From positions 42,820 through 106,819 of the forward strand of contig NZ_JAMOHM010000014.1 in NCBI RefSeq assembly GCF_024448335.1: DNA of 64,000 bases, written 5' to 3'. The DNA comes from Stutzerimonas frequens. Lineage in GTDB: Bacteria > Pseudomonadota > Gammaproteobacteria > Pseudomonadales > Pseudomonadaceae. Positions 51,873 to 60,723 of the stretch are shown here, piece after piece (positions within the stretch are counted from its first letter, which is position 1; each line of letters begins with the position of its first letter). The notes below the pieces were generated by a model. That model saw only the letters and a list, made by a program, of their open reading frames with translations, was not told the DNA's origin and searched no databases. A program made the position numbers and the translations under genes.

Positions 51873-53321
51873 TTGATCCAGTTTCTCCTCAATCGAGAAC
51901 TGCGCAGCGAACGCGCGCTCGATCCCAACACCACGGTGCTGCAGTACCTGCGCGAGTATCGTGGCAAGACCGGAACCAAGGAGGGCTGCGCCTCCGGTGA
52001 CTGTGGCGCCTGTACCGTGGTGGTCGGCGAACTGGTGGGCGACCGCCTGCGCTATCGCACCCTAAACTCCTGCCTGACCTTCGTCTCCGCGCTGCACGGC
52101 AAGCAGCTGATCAGCGTCGAAGACCTCAAGGACCAGGGCCGGCTGCACAGCGTCCAGCAGGCGATGGTCGACTGCCACGGCTCGCAGTGCGGCTTCTGTA
52201 CCCCCGGATTCGTCATGAGCCTGTTCGCCCTGCAGAAGAACGCCGGCGCGGTCAATGAATACGATCCGCACCAGGCCCACGAAGCCCTGGCCGGCAACCT
52301 CTGCCGCTGCACCGGCTACCGGCCGATCCTCGAAGCCGCCGAACAGGCCTGCTGTGCCAAGCAGCCGGACCAGTTCGATGCCCGCGAAGCCGAGACCATC
52401 GCCCAGCTCAAGGCCATCGCCCCGCGTGAAATGGCCGAGCTCAGCGACGGCGAAAAGCGTTGCCTGTCGCCGCTGACCGTCGCCGAACTGGCCGAGTTCT
52501 ACGCCGCCAATCCCGACGCACGGCTGCTTGCCGGTGGCACCGATTTGGCACTGGAGGTCACCCAGTTCCATCGCGAGCTGCCGGTGATGATCCATGTCGG
52601 TCAGATCACCGAGATGAAGCAGGTCCAGATCGCGGACCGCCATATCGAGATCGGTGCAGCCGCCCCGCTGACCGACTGTTACGCCGCGCTGGCCACCGAG
52701 TACCCGGATTTCGGCGAGCTGCTGCAGCGCTTCGCCTCGCTGCAGATCCGCAACCAGGGCACGCTCGGTGGCAACATCGGCAACGCCTCGCCGATCGGCG
52801 ACTCGCCGCCGCTGCTGATCGCCCTGGGTGCCGAAGTTGTCCTGCGCAAGGGCGCCAGCAGCCGCACCCTGCCGCTCGAGGATTACTTCATCGACTACAA
52901 GGTCACCGCGCGCCAGCCTGGGGAATTCATCGAGAAGGTACGGGTGCCGCGCGCCACGCCGGATCGCCTGTTCCGCGCCTACAAGGTTTCCAAGCGCCTG
53001 GACGACGATATCTCCGCTGTCTGCGCCGCGTTCGACCTGCAGATCACCGATGGCGTGGTCGCCGATGCCCGTGTCGCCTTTGGCGGCATGGCGGCGATTC
53101 CCAAGCGCGCCGCGGCCTGCGAGGCGACCCTGAACGGCGCACCGTGGAACCAGCAAACCGTGGAAGCCGCCTGTGATGCACTGGCCGAAGACTTCACGCC
53201 GCTGACCGACTTCCGCGCCAGCCGCGAGTATCGCCTGCTGGTCGCACAGAACCTGCTGCGCAAATGCTTCCTCGAACAACAAGCACCGAAGACCGAGACG
53301 AGGGTGACCGCTTATGTCTAA
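51873..53321 (+). CDS. xdhA: Xanthine dehydrogenase small subunit (2Fe-2S and FAD)
   Basis: 482 residues. The plant-type [2Fe-2S] domain has Cys39, Cys44, Cys47 (GCASGDCGAC) and Cys67. The second [2Fe-2S] domain has Cys106, Cys109, Cys144 and Cys146 (CGFCTPG, LCRCTGYRP). The FAD-binding domain covers about 200-370, with LLAGGTDLAL and GTLGGNIGNASPIGDSPP, then a C-terminal CODH-like flavoprotein domain. The start is TTG at 51873 with GGAGG 7 nt upstream. It oxidises hypoxanthine to xanthine to urate with XdhB. The 8-nt overlap with xdhB couples them. Confidence 0.96.
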   Translation: MIQFLLNRELRSERALDPNTTVLQYLREYRGKTGTKEGCASGDCGACTVVVGELVGDRLRYRTLNSCLTFVSALHGKQLISVEDLKDQGRLHSVQQAMVDCHGSQCGFCTPGFVMSLFALQKNAGAVNEYDPHQAHEALAGNLCRCTGYRPILEAAEQACCAKQPDQFDAREAETIAQLKAIAPREMAELSDGEKRCLSPLTVAELAEFYAANPDARLLAGGTDLALEVTQFHRELPVMIHVGQITEMKQVQIADRHIEIGAAAPLTDCYAALATEYPDFGELLQRFASLQIRNQGTLGGNIGNASPIGDSPPLLIALGAEVVLRKGASSRTLPLEDYFIDYKVTARQPGEFIEKVRVPRATPDRLFRAYKVSKRLDDDISAVCAAFDLQITDGVVADARVAFGGMAAIPKRAAACEATLNGAPWNQQTVEAACDALAEDFTPLTDFRASREYRLLVAQNLLRKCFLEQQAPKTETRVTAYV

Positions 53322-55710
53322 CCACGTAACCACCCGCACTCAGGAAGAAATCGCGGCGCTGTTCACCCAGGACCTGGTCACCGGCGTCGGTCGCAGCGTC
53401 AAGCACGACAGCGCGCCCAAGCATGTCTCGGGCGAGGCGGTGTACGTCGACGACCGGCTGGAGTTTCCCAATCAGCTGCACGTCTATGCGCGCATGAGCG
53501 AGCGCGCCCACGCCCGCATCGTCCGCATCGACACCGCGCCCTGCTACCAGATTCCGGGCGTGGCCATCGCCATCACGGCGAAGGACGTGCCGGGCCAGCT
53601 GGACATCGGTGCCGTGATGCCCGGCGACCCGCTGCTGGCCGACGGCAAGGTCGAGTTCATCGGCCAGCCGGTGATCGCCGTGGCTGCCGACAGCCTGGAA
53701 ACCGCACGCCAGGCGGCCATGGCCGCGATCATCGAATACGAGGATCTGGAGCCGGTGCTCGACGTGGTCGAGGCGCTGCACAAGAAGCACTTCGTGCTCG
53801 ACAGCCACACCCACAAGCGCGGCGACTCGGCCACCGCCCTGGCCAGCGCGCCGCGTCGGCTGCAGGGTTCGCTGCACATCGGCGGGCAGGAGCACTTCTA
53901 CCTGGAGACACAGGTGTCCTCGGTCATGCCCACCGAAGACGGCGGCATGATCGTCTACACCTCGACGCAGAACCCCACCGAGGTGCAGAAGCTGGTGGCC
54001 GAAGTGCTCGGCGTTTCGATGAACAAGATCGTCATCGACATGCGCCGCATGGGCGGCGGCTTCGGCGGCAAGGAAACCCAGGCCGCGGGACCTGCGTGCC
54101 TGTGCGCGGTGATCGCGCACCTCACCGGTCGGCCGACCAAGATGCGCCTGCCGCGCATGGAAGACATGACCATGACCGGCAAACGCCACCCCTTCTACGT
54201 CGAGTACGACGTCGGCTTTGACGATGACGGTCTGCTGCACGGCATCGAGATCGATCTCGCCGGTAACTGCGGCTACTCGCCGGACCTTTCCGGCTCGATC
54301 GTCGATCGCGCCATGTTCCACTCCGACAACGCCTACTACCTGGGCGACGCCACCATCAATGGCCATCGCTGCAAGACCAACCTCGCCTCGAACACCGCCT
54401 ACCGCGGCTTCGGCGGCCCACAGGGCATGGTCGCCATCGAAGAGATCATGGACGCGGTGGCCCGCGAGCTGGGCAAGGACCCGCTCGAGGTGCGCAAGCG
54501 CAACTACTACGGCAAGACCGAGCGCAACGTCACCCACTACTACCAGACCGTCGAGCACAACATGCTCGAGGAGATGACCGCCGAGCTGGAAGCCAGCAGC
54601 GACTATGCAAAGCGACGCGAAGATATCCGCGCGTTCAATGCCACAAGCCCGATCCTGAAGAAGGGCCTGGCGCTGACGCCGGTGAAGTTCGGCATCAGCT
54701 TCACCGCCAGCTTCCTCAACCAGGCCGGCGCGCTGGTGCACGTCTACACCGACGGCAGCATCCACCTGAACCACGGTGGCACCGAGATGGGCCAGGGCCT
54801 GAACACCAAGGTCGCCCAGGTGGTGGCCGAGGTGTTCCAGGTGGATATCGAGCGCATCCAGATCACCGCCACCAACACCGACAAGGTGCCCAACACCTCG
54901 CCGACGGCAGCCTCCAGCGGCGCCGACCTCAACGGCAAGGCGGCGCAGAACGCGGCGCAGACCATCAAGCAGCGGCTGGTGGAGTTCGCCGCACGCAAGT
55001 GGCAGATCTTCGAGGAAGACGTCGAGTTCAAGAACGGCCAGGTGCGCCTGCGCGACCACTACATCAGCTTCGAGGAGCTGATCCAGCAGGCCTATTTCGG
55101 CCAGGTCTCGCTGTCGTCCACCGGCTTCTACCGCACGCCGAAGATTTACTACGACCGCAGTCAGGCGCGCGGGCGGCCGTTCTACTACTTCGCCTATGGC
55201 GCGGCCTGCTCGGAAGTGATCGTCGATACCCTGACCGGCGAATACAAGATGCTGCGCAGCGACATCCTGCATGACGTCGGCGCCTCGCTGAACCCGGCCA
55301 TCGACATCGGCCAGGTCGAGGGCGGCTTCGTCCAGGGCCTGGGCTGGCTGACCATGGAAGAGCTGGTCTGGAACGACAAGGGCAAGCTGATGACCAACGG
55401 CCCGGCCAGCTACAAGATCCCGGCGGTGGCGGACATGCCGCTGGATCTGCGGGTCAAGCTGGTGGAGAACCGCAAGAACCCCGAAGACACCGTGTTCCAC
55501 TCCAAGGCCGTGGGCGAGCCGCCGTTCATGCTCGGCATTTCGGTCTGGTGCGCGATCAAGGATGCGGTGGCGAGCCTGGCCGACTACCGGGCACAGCCGC
55601 AGATCGATGCTCCGGCGACCCCCGAGCGCGTGCTCTGGGGCGTGGAACAGATGCGCAGGTCGAAGCAGGCGGCGAGCAAGTCTGCGACAACGGAGACCAC
55701 CCCGGCCTGA
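53314..55710 (+). CDS. xdhB: Xanthine dehydrogenase molybdopterin subunit
   Basis: 798 residues. The molybdenum cofactor site includes GGGFGGKE at 247-254 and AYRGFGGPQ near 360, plus GGTEMGQGLNTK near 490. The catalytic base is Glu735 in VGEPPFM. N-terminal residues 20-130 form the Ald_Xan_dh hammerhead domain. The two-subunit XdhAB layout matches the Rhodobacter enzyme. It is followed 101 nt later by xdhC, needed for cofactor insertion. Confidence 0.97.
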   Translation: MSNHVTTRTQEEIAALFTQDLVTGVGRSVKHDSAPKHVSGEAVYVDDRLEFPNQLHVYARMSERAHARIVRIDTAPCYQIPGVAIAITAKDVPGQLDIGAVMPGDPLLADGKVEFIGQPVIAVAADSLETARQAAMAAIIEYEDLEPVLDVVEALHKKHFVLDSHTHKRGDSATALASAPRRLQGSLHIGGQEHFYLETQVSSVMPTEDGGMIVYTSTQNPTEVQKLVAEVLGVSMNKIVIDMRRMGGGFGGKETQAAGPACLCAVIAHLTGRPTKMRLPRMEDMTMTGKRHPFYVEYDVGFDDDGLLHGIEIDLAGNCGYSPDLSGSIVDRAMFHSDNAYYLGDATINGHRCKTNLASNTAYRGFGGPQGMVAIEEIMDAVARELGKDPLEVRKRNYYGKTERNVTHYYQTVEHNMLEEMTAELEASSDYAKRREDIRAFNATSPILKKGLALTPVKFGISFTASFLNQAGALVHVYTDGSIHLNHGGTEMGQGLNTKVAQVVAEVFQVDIERIQITATNTDKVPNTSPTAASSGADLNGKAAQNAAQTIKQRLVEFAARKWQIFEEDVEFKNGQVRLRDHYISFEELIQQAYFGQVSLSSTGFYRTPKIYYDRSQARGRPFYYFAYGAACSEVIVDTLTGEYKMLRSDILHDVGASLNPAIDIGQVEGGFVQGLGWLTMEELVWNDKGKLMTNGPASYKIPAVADMPLDLRVKLVENRKNPEDTVFHSKAVGEPPFMLGISVWCAIKDAVASLADYRAQPQIDAPATPERVLWGVEQMRRSKQAASKSATTETTPA

Positions 55711-55811
55711 CGCAGGGTGGACAACGCTTTGCTTGTCCACCCTTAGCGCAACACGAACGTCCCGGTGGCGACGCTTTGCACGCGCCACCGGGCGATACGA
55801 AGGACAGAACC

Positions 55812-56672
55812 ATGAGCAACACGGCCTGGATCGAAGCACTTGCCGACCTGCAGCAACAAGGCGAACCCTGCGTGCTGGTCACCATCATCGAGGAGCGCGG
55901 CTCCACGCCGCGCAATGCCGGCTCAAAGATGGTGGTCAGCCGTGAGCGCCTGTACGACACCATCGGCGGCGGCCACCTGGAGTACAAGGCCCAGCAGATC
56001 GCCCGCGAAATGCTGGAAAAGCGCAGCCGTGACACCCGCCTCGAGCGCTTCTCCCTCGGCGCCAGCCTCGGCCAGTGCTGCGGTGGCGCCACGGTGCTGC
56101 TGTTCGAGCCCATGGGCCAGCCACAGGCGCATATCGCCGTGTTCGGTGCCGGGCATGTCGGGCGCGCGCTGGTGCCGCTGCTGGCCAGCCTGCCGTGCAA
56201 GGTGCGCTGGATCGATTCGCGCGATAACGAATTTCCCGCCGATATTCCGCGCGGCGTGGAAAAGGTGGTCAACGACGATGTGGTCGAGGAAGTGGATAAC
56301 ATGCCCGCCGGCAGCTACTTCATCGTCATGACCCACAATCATCAGCTCGACCTGGAACTGACCGCCGCGATCCTTTCGCGCAACGATTTCACCTACTACG
56401 GGCTGATCGGCTCCAAGAGCAAACGCGCCAGGTTCGAACACCGTCTGCGGGACCGCGGCTTCCAGCCGGAGACCGTGCAGCGCATGCGCTGCCCGATGGG
56501 CATCGCCGAGGTGAAGGGCAAGCTGCCGGTGGAGATCGCCGTGTCCATCGCCGGCGAGGTGATCGCCACCTACAACGCGCATTTCGGTGAAAAGGGTGGG
56601 GAGAACGCCGAGGACGGAGAAAAGCCGGTACCGATGCTGGTCCCCGCTTCGCGCCGCGCCCATACCAACTGA
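55812..56672 (+). CDS. xdhC: Xanthine dehydrogenase accessory protein XdhC
   Basis: 286 residues from ATG at 55812 (MSNTAWIEALADL). The N-terminal XdhC_CoxI domain has EERGSTPRNAGSKMVVS, and a Cys-Cys pair occurs in GQCCGGATVLL near residue 97. The C-terminal Rossmann domain covers about 110-260, with VFGAGHVGRALVPLL. XdhC carries and sulfurates the molybdenum cofactor for XdhB; the sulfur typically comes from a cysteine desulfurase. The frame is open further upstream into xdhB but is not the start. Confidence 0.95.
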   Translation: MSNTAWIEALADLQQQGEPCVLVTIIEERGSTPRNAGSKMVVSRERLYDTIGGGHLEYKAQQIAREMLEKRSRDTRLERFSLGASLGQCCGGATVLLFEPMGQPQAHIAVFGAGHVGRALVPLLASLPCKVRWIDSRDNEFPADIPRGVEKVVNDDVVEEVDNMPAGSYFIVMTHNHQLDLELTAAILSRNDFTYYGLIGSKSKRARFEHRLRDRGFQPETVQRMRCPMGIAEVKGKLPVEIAVSIAGEVIATYNAHFGEKGGENAEDGEKPVPMLVPASRRAHTN

Positions 56673-56759
56673 CCACTCGACATTGTTGCAGGCACGCCAT
56701 CGGCGGCGGCCTGCCCATGTCAACGCATCACCCTCATACAACGATTTTCGAGAGTCACC

Positions 56760-58067
56760 ATGCCAAGCACCAAAGCCTACCGTGCCGCCCTGCTCCACTG
56801 CCTCGCCGACCCGCGCGAAGGGGGCATCGAGCAATCCCATGAATACTTCGAGGACGGCCTGCTGGTCGTCGAGGACGGCAAGGTCGCGCGCATCGGCCAC
56901 GCCGCCGAACTGCTGCCGACCCTGGCGGCCGGCACCGAGATTGTCGAATACCCGGACGCGCTGATCACTCCGGGTTTCGTCGACACCCATATCCACTACC
57001 CGCAGGTCGGCGTCATCGGCTCCTACGGCGCGCAACTGCTGGATTGGCTAGAAACCTACACCTTCCCCAACGAGGGCCGCTTCAGCGACATGGCCCACGC
57101 CCGCCAGCAGGCCGAGCTGTTTCTCGGCGAGCTGCTGCGCAACGGCACCACCACCGCGCTGGTGTTCGGCACGGTGCACAAGCAGTCAGTGGACGCCTTC
57201 TTCGAGGCGTGCGAGAAGCGCAATCTGCGGATGATCGCCGGCAAAGTGCTGATGGACCGCAACGCCCCGGAGTTCCTCACCGACACCGCCGAGTCCGGCT
57301 ACGCCGACAGCCGCGAGCTGATCGAGCGCTGGCACGGCAAGGGCCGTCTGCATTACGCCGTCACCCCGCGTTTCGCCCCGACCAGCACGCCGGAGCAGCT
57401 CACCCTGGCCGGCAAGCTGTTCGCCGAATTCCCCGACCTGTACATGCACACCCACATCTCCGAGAACAAGCAGGAGGTCGAGTGGGTCAAGGAGCTGTTC
57501 CCCGAGCGCAAGGGCTACCTGGACGTCTATGACCACCACGGCCTGATCGGCCCGCGCTCGGTGTTCGCCCACGGCATCCACCTGTGCGACGACGAGTGCA
57601 AACGCCTCGGTGAGACCGGCTCGGCCGTTGCCTTCTGCCCCACCTCCAACCTGTTCCTCGGCAGCGGCCTGTTCGACCTGGCCAAGGTGGAAGGCTTCGG
57701 TGTGCGCGTCGGCCTGGGCACCGACGTCGGCGGCGGCACCAGCTTCTCGCAGCTCGCCAGCCTCAACGAGGCGTACAAGGTGTTGCAGCTGCAGGGCCAG
57801 AAGCTCGACGCGTTCAAGGCACTCTATCTCGCCACCCTCGGCGGCGCGCGGGCGCTCTATCTGGACGACCGGATCGGCAACCTGCAGCCGGGCAAGGAGG
57901 CCGACTTCGTGGTGCTCGACTACAAGGCGACGCCGCTGATCGACTATCGCCTGAGCCAGGCGACGACCCTGCAGGAAAAGCTTTTCGCCCTGATGATCCT
58001 CGGCGACGACCGCGCGGTAAAGGAAACCTTCGCCGCCGGCGTCTCGGTGCATCGCAAGGCTGGCTAG
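56760..58067 (+). CDS. guaD: Guanine deaminase
   Basis: 435 residues. This amidohydrolase converts guanine to xanthine, feeding XdhAB. Zinc ligands and catalytic residues: DTHIHYPQ at 75-82, His230/His232 (MHTHISE, Glu235), His271 (FAHGIHL) and Asp322 (GTDVGGGTSFS). FAPTSTPEQL and CPTSNLFLGSG are guanine-deaminase signatures. Its stop codon TAG lies within CTAG at 58064-58067, which is also the reverse stop of the convergent zinc-binding protein gene, a 4-nt overlap. Confidence 0.97.
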   Translation: MPSTKAYRAALLHCLADPREGGIEQSHEYFEDGLLVVEDGKVARIGHAAELLPTLAAGTEIVEYPDALITPGFVDTHIHYPQVGVIGSYGAQLLDWLETYTFPNEGRFSDMAHARQQAELFLGELLRNGTTTALVFGTVHKQSVDAFFEACEKRNLRMIAGKVLMDRNAPEFLTDTAESGYADSRELIERWHGKGRLHYAVTPRFAPTSTPEQLTLAGKLFAEFPDLYMHTHISENKQEVEWVKELFPERKGYLDVYDHHGLIGPRSVFAHGIHLCDDECKRLGETGSAVAFCPTSNLFLGSGLFDLAKVEGFGVRVGLGTDVGGGTSFSQLASLNEAYKVLQLQGQKLDAFKALYLATLGGARALYLDDRIGNLQPGKEADFVVLDYKATPLIDYRLSQATTLQEKLFALMILGDDRAVKETFAAGVSVHRKAG

Positions 58068-58936
58068 GGCTGCAACACCTGCATCAGCGTATCGAGGTTG
58101 TGCTCGAACATGCCCAGGTAGGTGCTGGCCGGCCCTGCGCTGGCCAGCGCATCGGAGTACAGGGTGCCGCCGACCGTGGCGCCCGCCTCTTCGGCGATCT
58201 GCTCGATGAGCCGCGGATCACGAATGTTCTCCACGAACACGGCCCTCACCCCTTCCTCGCGGAGCTGGCGGATCAACGCGGCCACGTCGGCGGCCGAGGG
58301 TTCGTCATGGGTCGACAGCCCCTGCGGCGCGATGAACTGGAGCTGCCAGGCCTGCCCCAGATAGCCGAAGGCGTCATGGCTGGTCACCACCTTGCGCTGG
58401 CTGGCCGGCAGGCTGCCGATACGGGTATCGGCCTTCTTCAGCAGCGCGTGTAGCCGGCTCAGGTAGGCGTCACGGCGCTGCTCATAGTCGTTGCGATGCG
58501 CCGGATCGAGCGCCACGAGCGCCTTGGCGATATTGCGCACATAGATTTCGGCATTGGTCAGGCTCTGCCACGCATGAGGGTCAGGCACCGCCTCGCCCTC
58601 CTCTTCCAGCATCAGCGGCACCACACCCGCGCTGGCATCGATCCGCTTGCCCTTGGGCTCGCTGCTGGCCAGCAGGCGCTCCAGCCAGGGTTCGAAGCCC
58701 AGCCCGTTGGCGATGATCAGGTCGGCGCGGAGCAAGGCCTGGGCATCATCCGGGCTGGGTTCATAAAGGTGCGCGTCGGCGTCGGGACCGACCAGATTGG
58801 CCAGTTCGATATGCTCGCCACCGACCTCCCGCGTCATGTCTGCAAGAATGCTGAAGCTGGTCACGACGCGGATCTTTTCGGCCGCCTGCAGGGAAAGGGG
58901 CAGCCAGAGGGCCAACAACAGAAACAGGTAACGCAT
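58064..58936 (-). CDS. Zinc (metal) ABC transporter substrate-binding protein
   Basis: 290 residues with signal peptide about 1-18. This cluster A-I metal-binding fold has candidate ligands His56 (DAHLYEP), His121 (DPHAW), His187 (SHDAFGY) and Asp262 (YSDAL). The His-His-His-Asp set and the absence of the His-rich loop of ZnuA resemble AztC. It captures Zn2+ (less likely Mn2+) in the periplasm. ATG at 58936 is chosen; the same frame stays open through the permease gene, which is not coding there. It shares its stop region with guaD. Confidence 0.9.
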   Translation of the reverse strand: MRYLFLLLALWLPLSLQAAEKIRVVTSFSILADMTREVGGEHIELANLVGPDADAHLYEPSPDDAQALLRADLIIANGLGFEPWLERLLASSEPKGKRIDASAGVVPLMLEEEGEAVPDPHAWQSLTNAEIYVRNIAKALVALDPAHRNDYEQRRDAYLSRLHALLKKADTRIGSLPASQRKVVTSHDAFGYLGQAWQLQFIAPQGLSTHDEPSAADVAALIRQLREEGVRAVFVENIRDPRLIEQIAEEAGATVGGTLYSDALASAGPASTYLGMFEHNLDTLMQVLQP

Positions 58937-58947
58937 GGGTTGATACC

Positions 58948-59811
58948 TCAGACGGTCTGGATTGAAGCGGGCGAACGCAGCAGGCCATATACCGGCCCCG
59001 CAACGACTGAAATCAGGTAGAACGCCCCCGCCAGCAGGACGATGCACGGCCCGCTGGGCAGGCTGGCGTAGAACGACAGCAGCAGCCCCAGCCATACACA
59101 CAGGGCGCCCAGCAGCGCAGCCAGCGGCAACAGTACGGGCAGGCGTCGGCTCCAGAAGCGCGCGGCCGCAGCCGGCAGCATCATCAGCCCCACCACCATC
59201 AGCGCACCGATGGCCTGGAAGCCGATCACCAGGTTGAGCACCACCAGTGTCAGAAAGCCCGCATGGGCGAGTGGCCCGATTCGGCTGACGCTGCGCAGGA
59301 ACAACGGGTCCAGGCTGTCCAGCGCCAGGGCGCGGTAGATCAGTGCCAGCACCAGCAAGCTGAACGCCGCCGTGGCGAGCATGCCGCTGAGGGTGTCGGC
59401 GTCCACGGCCAGCGCGGAGCCAAACAGCAGGTGCAGGAGGTCGAGCTTGCGTCCCGCCAGGCCGAGCAGCAGCACGCCGCTGGCCAGCGAAATGGGATAA
59501 AGCGCGGCGAGGCTGGCATCTTCGCGCAAGCCGGTACGGCGGCTGACCCAGGCCGCTGCGCCGGCCATGCCGAGCCCGGCGGTCAGCCCACCGAGCGTCA
59601 GGGCCGGCAGGCTGAGACCGAACAGCCAGAATGCCAGCGCCGCACCCGGCAGGATGCCGTGGGCGATGGCATCGCCGATCAGACTCATCCGCCGCAGGAT
59701 CAGGAAGACACCCAGCGGCGCCGCGCTGCAGGCCAGCGCCACGCCGCCGAGCAGCGCGCGGCGCATGAAGGCGAACTCGGCAAAGGGGCTCCAGAGCAGA
59801 TCGACCGTCAC
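58948..59811 (-). CDS. Zinc ABC transporter permease
   Basis: 287 residues, about eight membrane segments, ABC-3 family. Motifs include FMRRALLGGVALACSAAPLG near 15, SLIGDAIAHGILPG near 43 and QAIGALMVVGLMMLPAAAAR near 205. It couples to the ATPase upstream by a 4-nt ATGA overlap. It resembles AztB/ZnuB. It supplies the membrane path for the zinc-binding protein encoded 11 nt downstream. Confidence 0.93.
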   Translation of the reverse strand: MTVDLLWSPFAEFAFMRRALLGGVALACSAAPLGVFLILRRMSLIGDAIAHGILPGAALAFWLFGLSLPALTLGGLTAGLGMAGAAAWVSRRTGLREDASLAALYPISLASGVLLLGLAGRKLDLLHLLFGSALAVDADTLSGMLATAAFSLLVLALIYRALALDSLDPLFLRSVSRIGPLAHAGFLTLVVLNLVIGFQAIGALMVVGLMMLPAAAARFWSRRLPVLLPLAALLGALCVWLGLLLSFYASLPSGPCIVLLAGAFYLISVVAGPVYGLLRSPASIQTV

Positions 59812-60482
59812 GCCACTCGTCCGAGCGGATCATGATCGAGTAGCTGATCGATCGGCGCTGCGACGCAGCCGTTGCGCGCGATACGCAGTGCGTTGCAGCG
59901 CTTCTCCCGAAGGCGGTCGAGGTTGTGGCTGACCAGCACCAGCGTTCTGCCTTGCTGCTGCCAGCGTCGGAGGTGCTGCCAGAGCAGATCGACACCGGTC
60001 TCGTCGAGTGCCGCCTCGGGTTCGTCGAGCAGCAGTACCTGCGCATCGGTCAGGCTCATCCGGGCCAGCAGCGCCCGCTGCAGTTCCCCACCAGACAGCG
60101 CGTGCAGGCCCTGGGTCTGCAGATCGAGCAAGCCCCAATCGGCCAGTACCTGACGTAGCCGAGCCTGGCGTTCGCCACGGCCGAGCCGACTGCCCCAGAA
60201 ACCGCCCCTGACCAGCTCCAGCAGACGTATCGGAAACTGCCGGTCGATCTGTTGCTGCTGCGGCAGATAGGCCACACCGCCCCGACGCGCCACGCTCATT
60301 CGAATGTGACCGGCCAGGGGGCGATCCAACCCGGCCAATACCCTGAGCAGGCTGCTCTTGCCCGAACCATTGCTGCCGATCACCGCGGTCAGGCTGCCGG
60401 CCGGCAGCTTCAGGTTCAACGGTGGCGTGAGGGCCCGCCCGCCGGCGCCCCACTGCAACTCACGACATTCGATCACGATCAA
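59808..60482 (-). CDS. Zinc ABC transporter ATP-binding protein
   Basis: 224 residues from TTG at 60482; GTG at 60476 is an alternative, and no ATG fits. The Walker A is GSNGSGKSS (about 35-43), ABC signature LSGGELQRAL near 135, Walker B VLLLDEPEAALD near 155, and the H-loop LVSHNL. GGAG lies about 10 nt before the TTG. It is the first gene of the three-gene zinc operon, preceded by a Zur-like operator at 60538-60550. Confidence 0.92.
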   Translation of the reverse strand: MIVIECRELQWGAGGRALTPPLNLKLPAGSLTAVIGSNGSGKSSLLRVLAGLDRPLAGHIRMSVARRGGVAYLPQQQQIDRQFPIRLLELVRGGFWGSRLGRGERQARLRQVLADWGLLDLQTQGLHALSGGELQRALLARMSLTDAQVLLLDEPEAALDETGVDLLWQHLRRWQQQGRTLVLVSHNLDRLREKRCNALRIARNGCVAAPIDQLLDHDPLGRVA

Positions 60483-60530
60483 GAAATTCCATCTCCGCAC
60501 CGCCCGAAAAGCGGTATCAGCAGCCAAAAC

Positions 60531-60559
60531 TGTAAAAGTTATAACATAACGTTTATCAA
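60531..60559 (-). promoter_or_regulatory. Zur box and promoter region of the zinc ABC operon
   Basis: GTTATAACATAAC at 60538-60550 is a palindrome GTTAT-AAC-ATAAC that matches the known Zur consensus of the form GTTATAATATAAC. On the minus strand it sits between TTGATA (60559-60554, -35) and a weak -10 at 60536-60531, the position expected for repression by zinc-loaded Zur. It lies about 55 nt before the ATPase start. Binding is inferred. Confidence 0.8.
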
Positions 60560-60723
60560 CAGGCACAGCGCGGTGACAGAGCGCTTCAATAGGCGTGAAG
60601 AGAGAGATTCAGCTGGCGGCTGGAGACTGACGCTGCCGCCTGCGATGCCGCACCGACTCAGGAAAGATGGCGAGGCCAACTGGGAAGGCGCGCTGCCGCC
60701 TGCAACGGCAGCGCGAGGTGAGG

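Noticed and set aside
53194..55839. An 881-codon open frame opposite xdhB
   Set aside because: It is antisense to a gene with clear molybdopterin motifs, and it resembles no family.
58937..60046. N-terminal extension of the zinc-binding protein through the permease gene
   Set aside because: The first part is a shifted reading of the permease and ATPase; the signal peptide starts at 58936.
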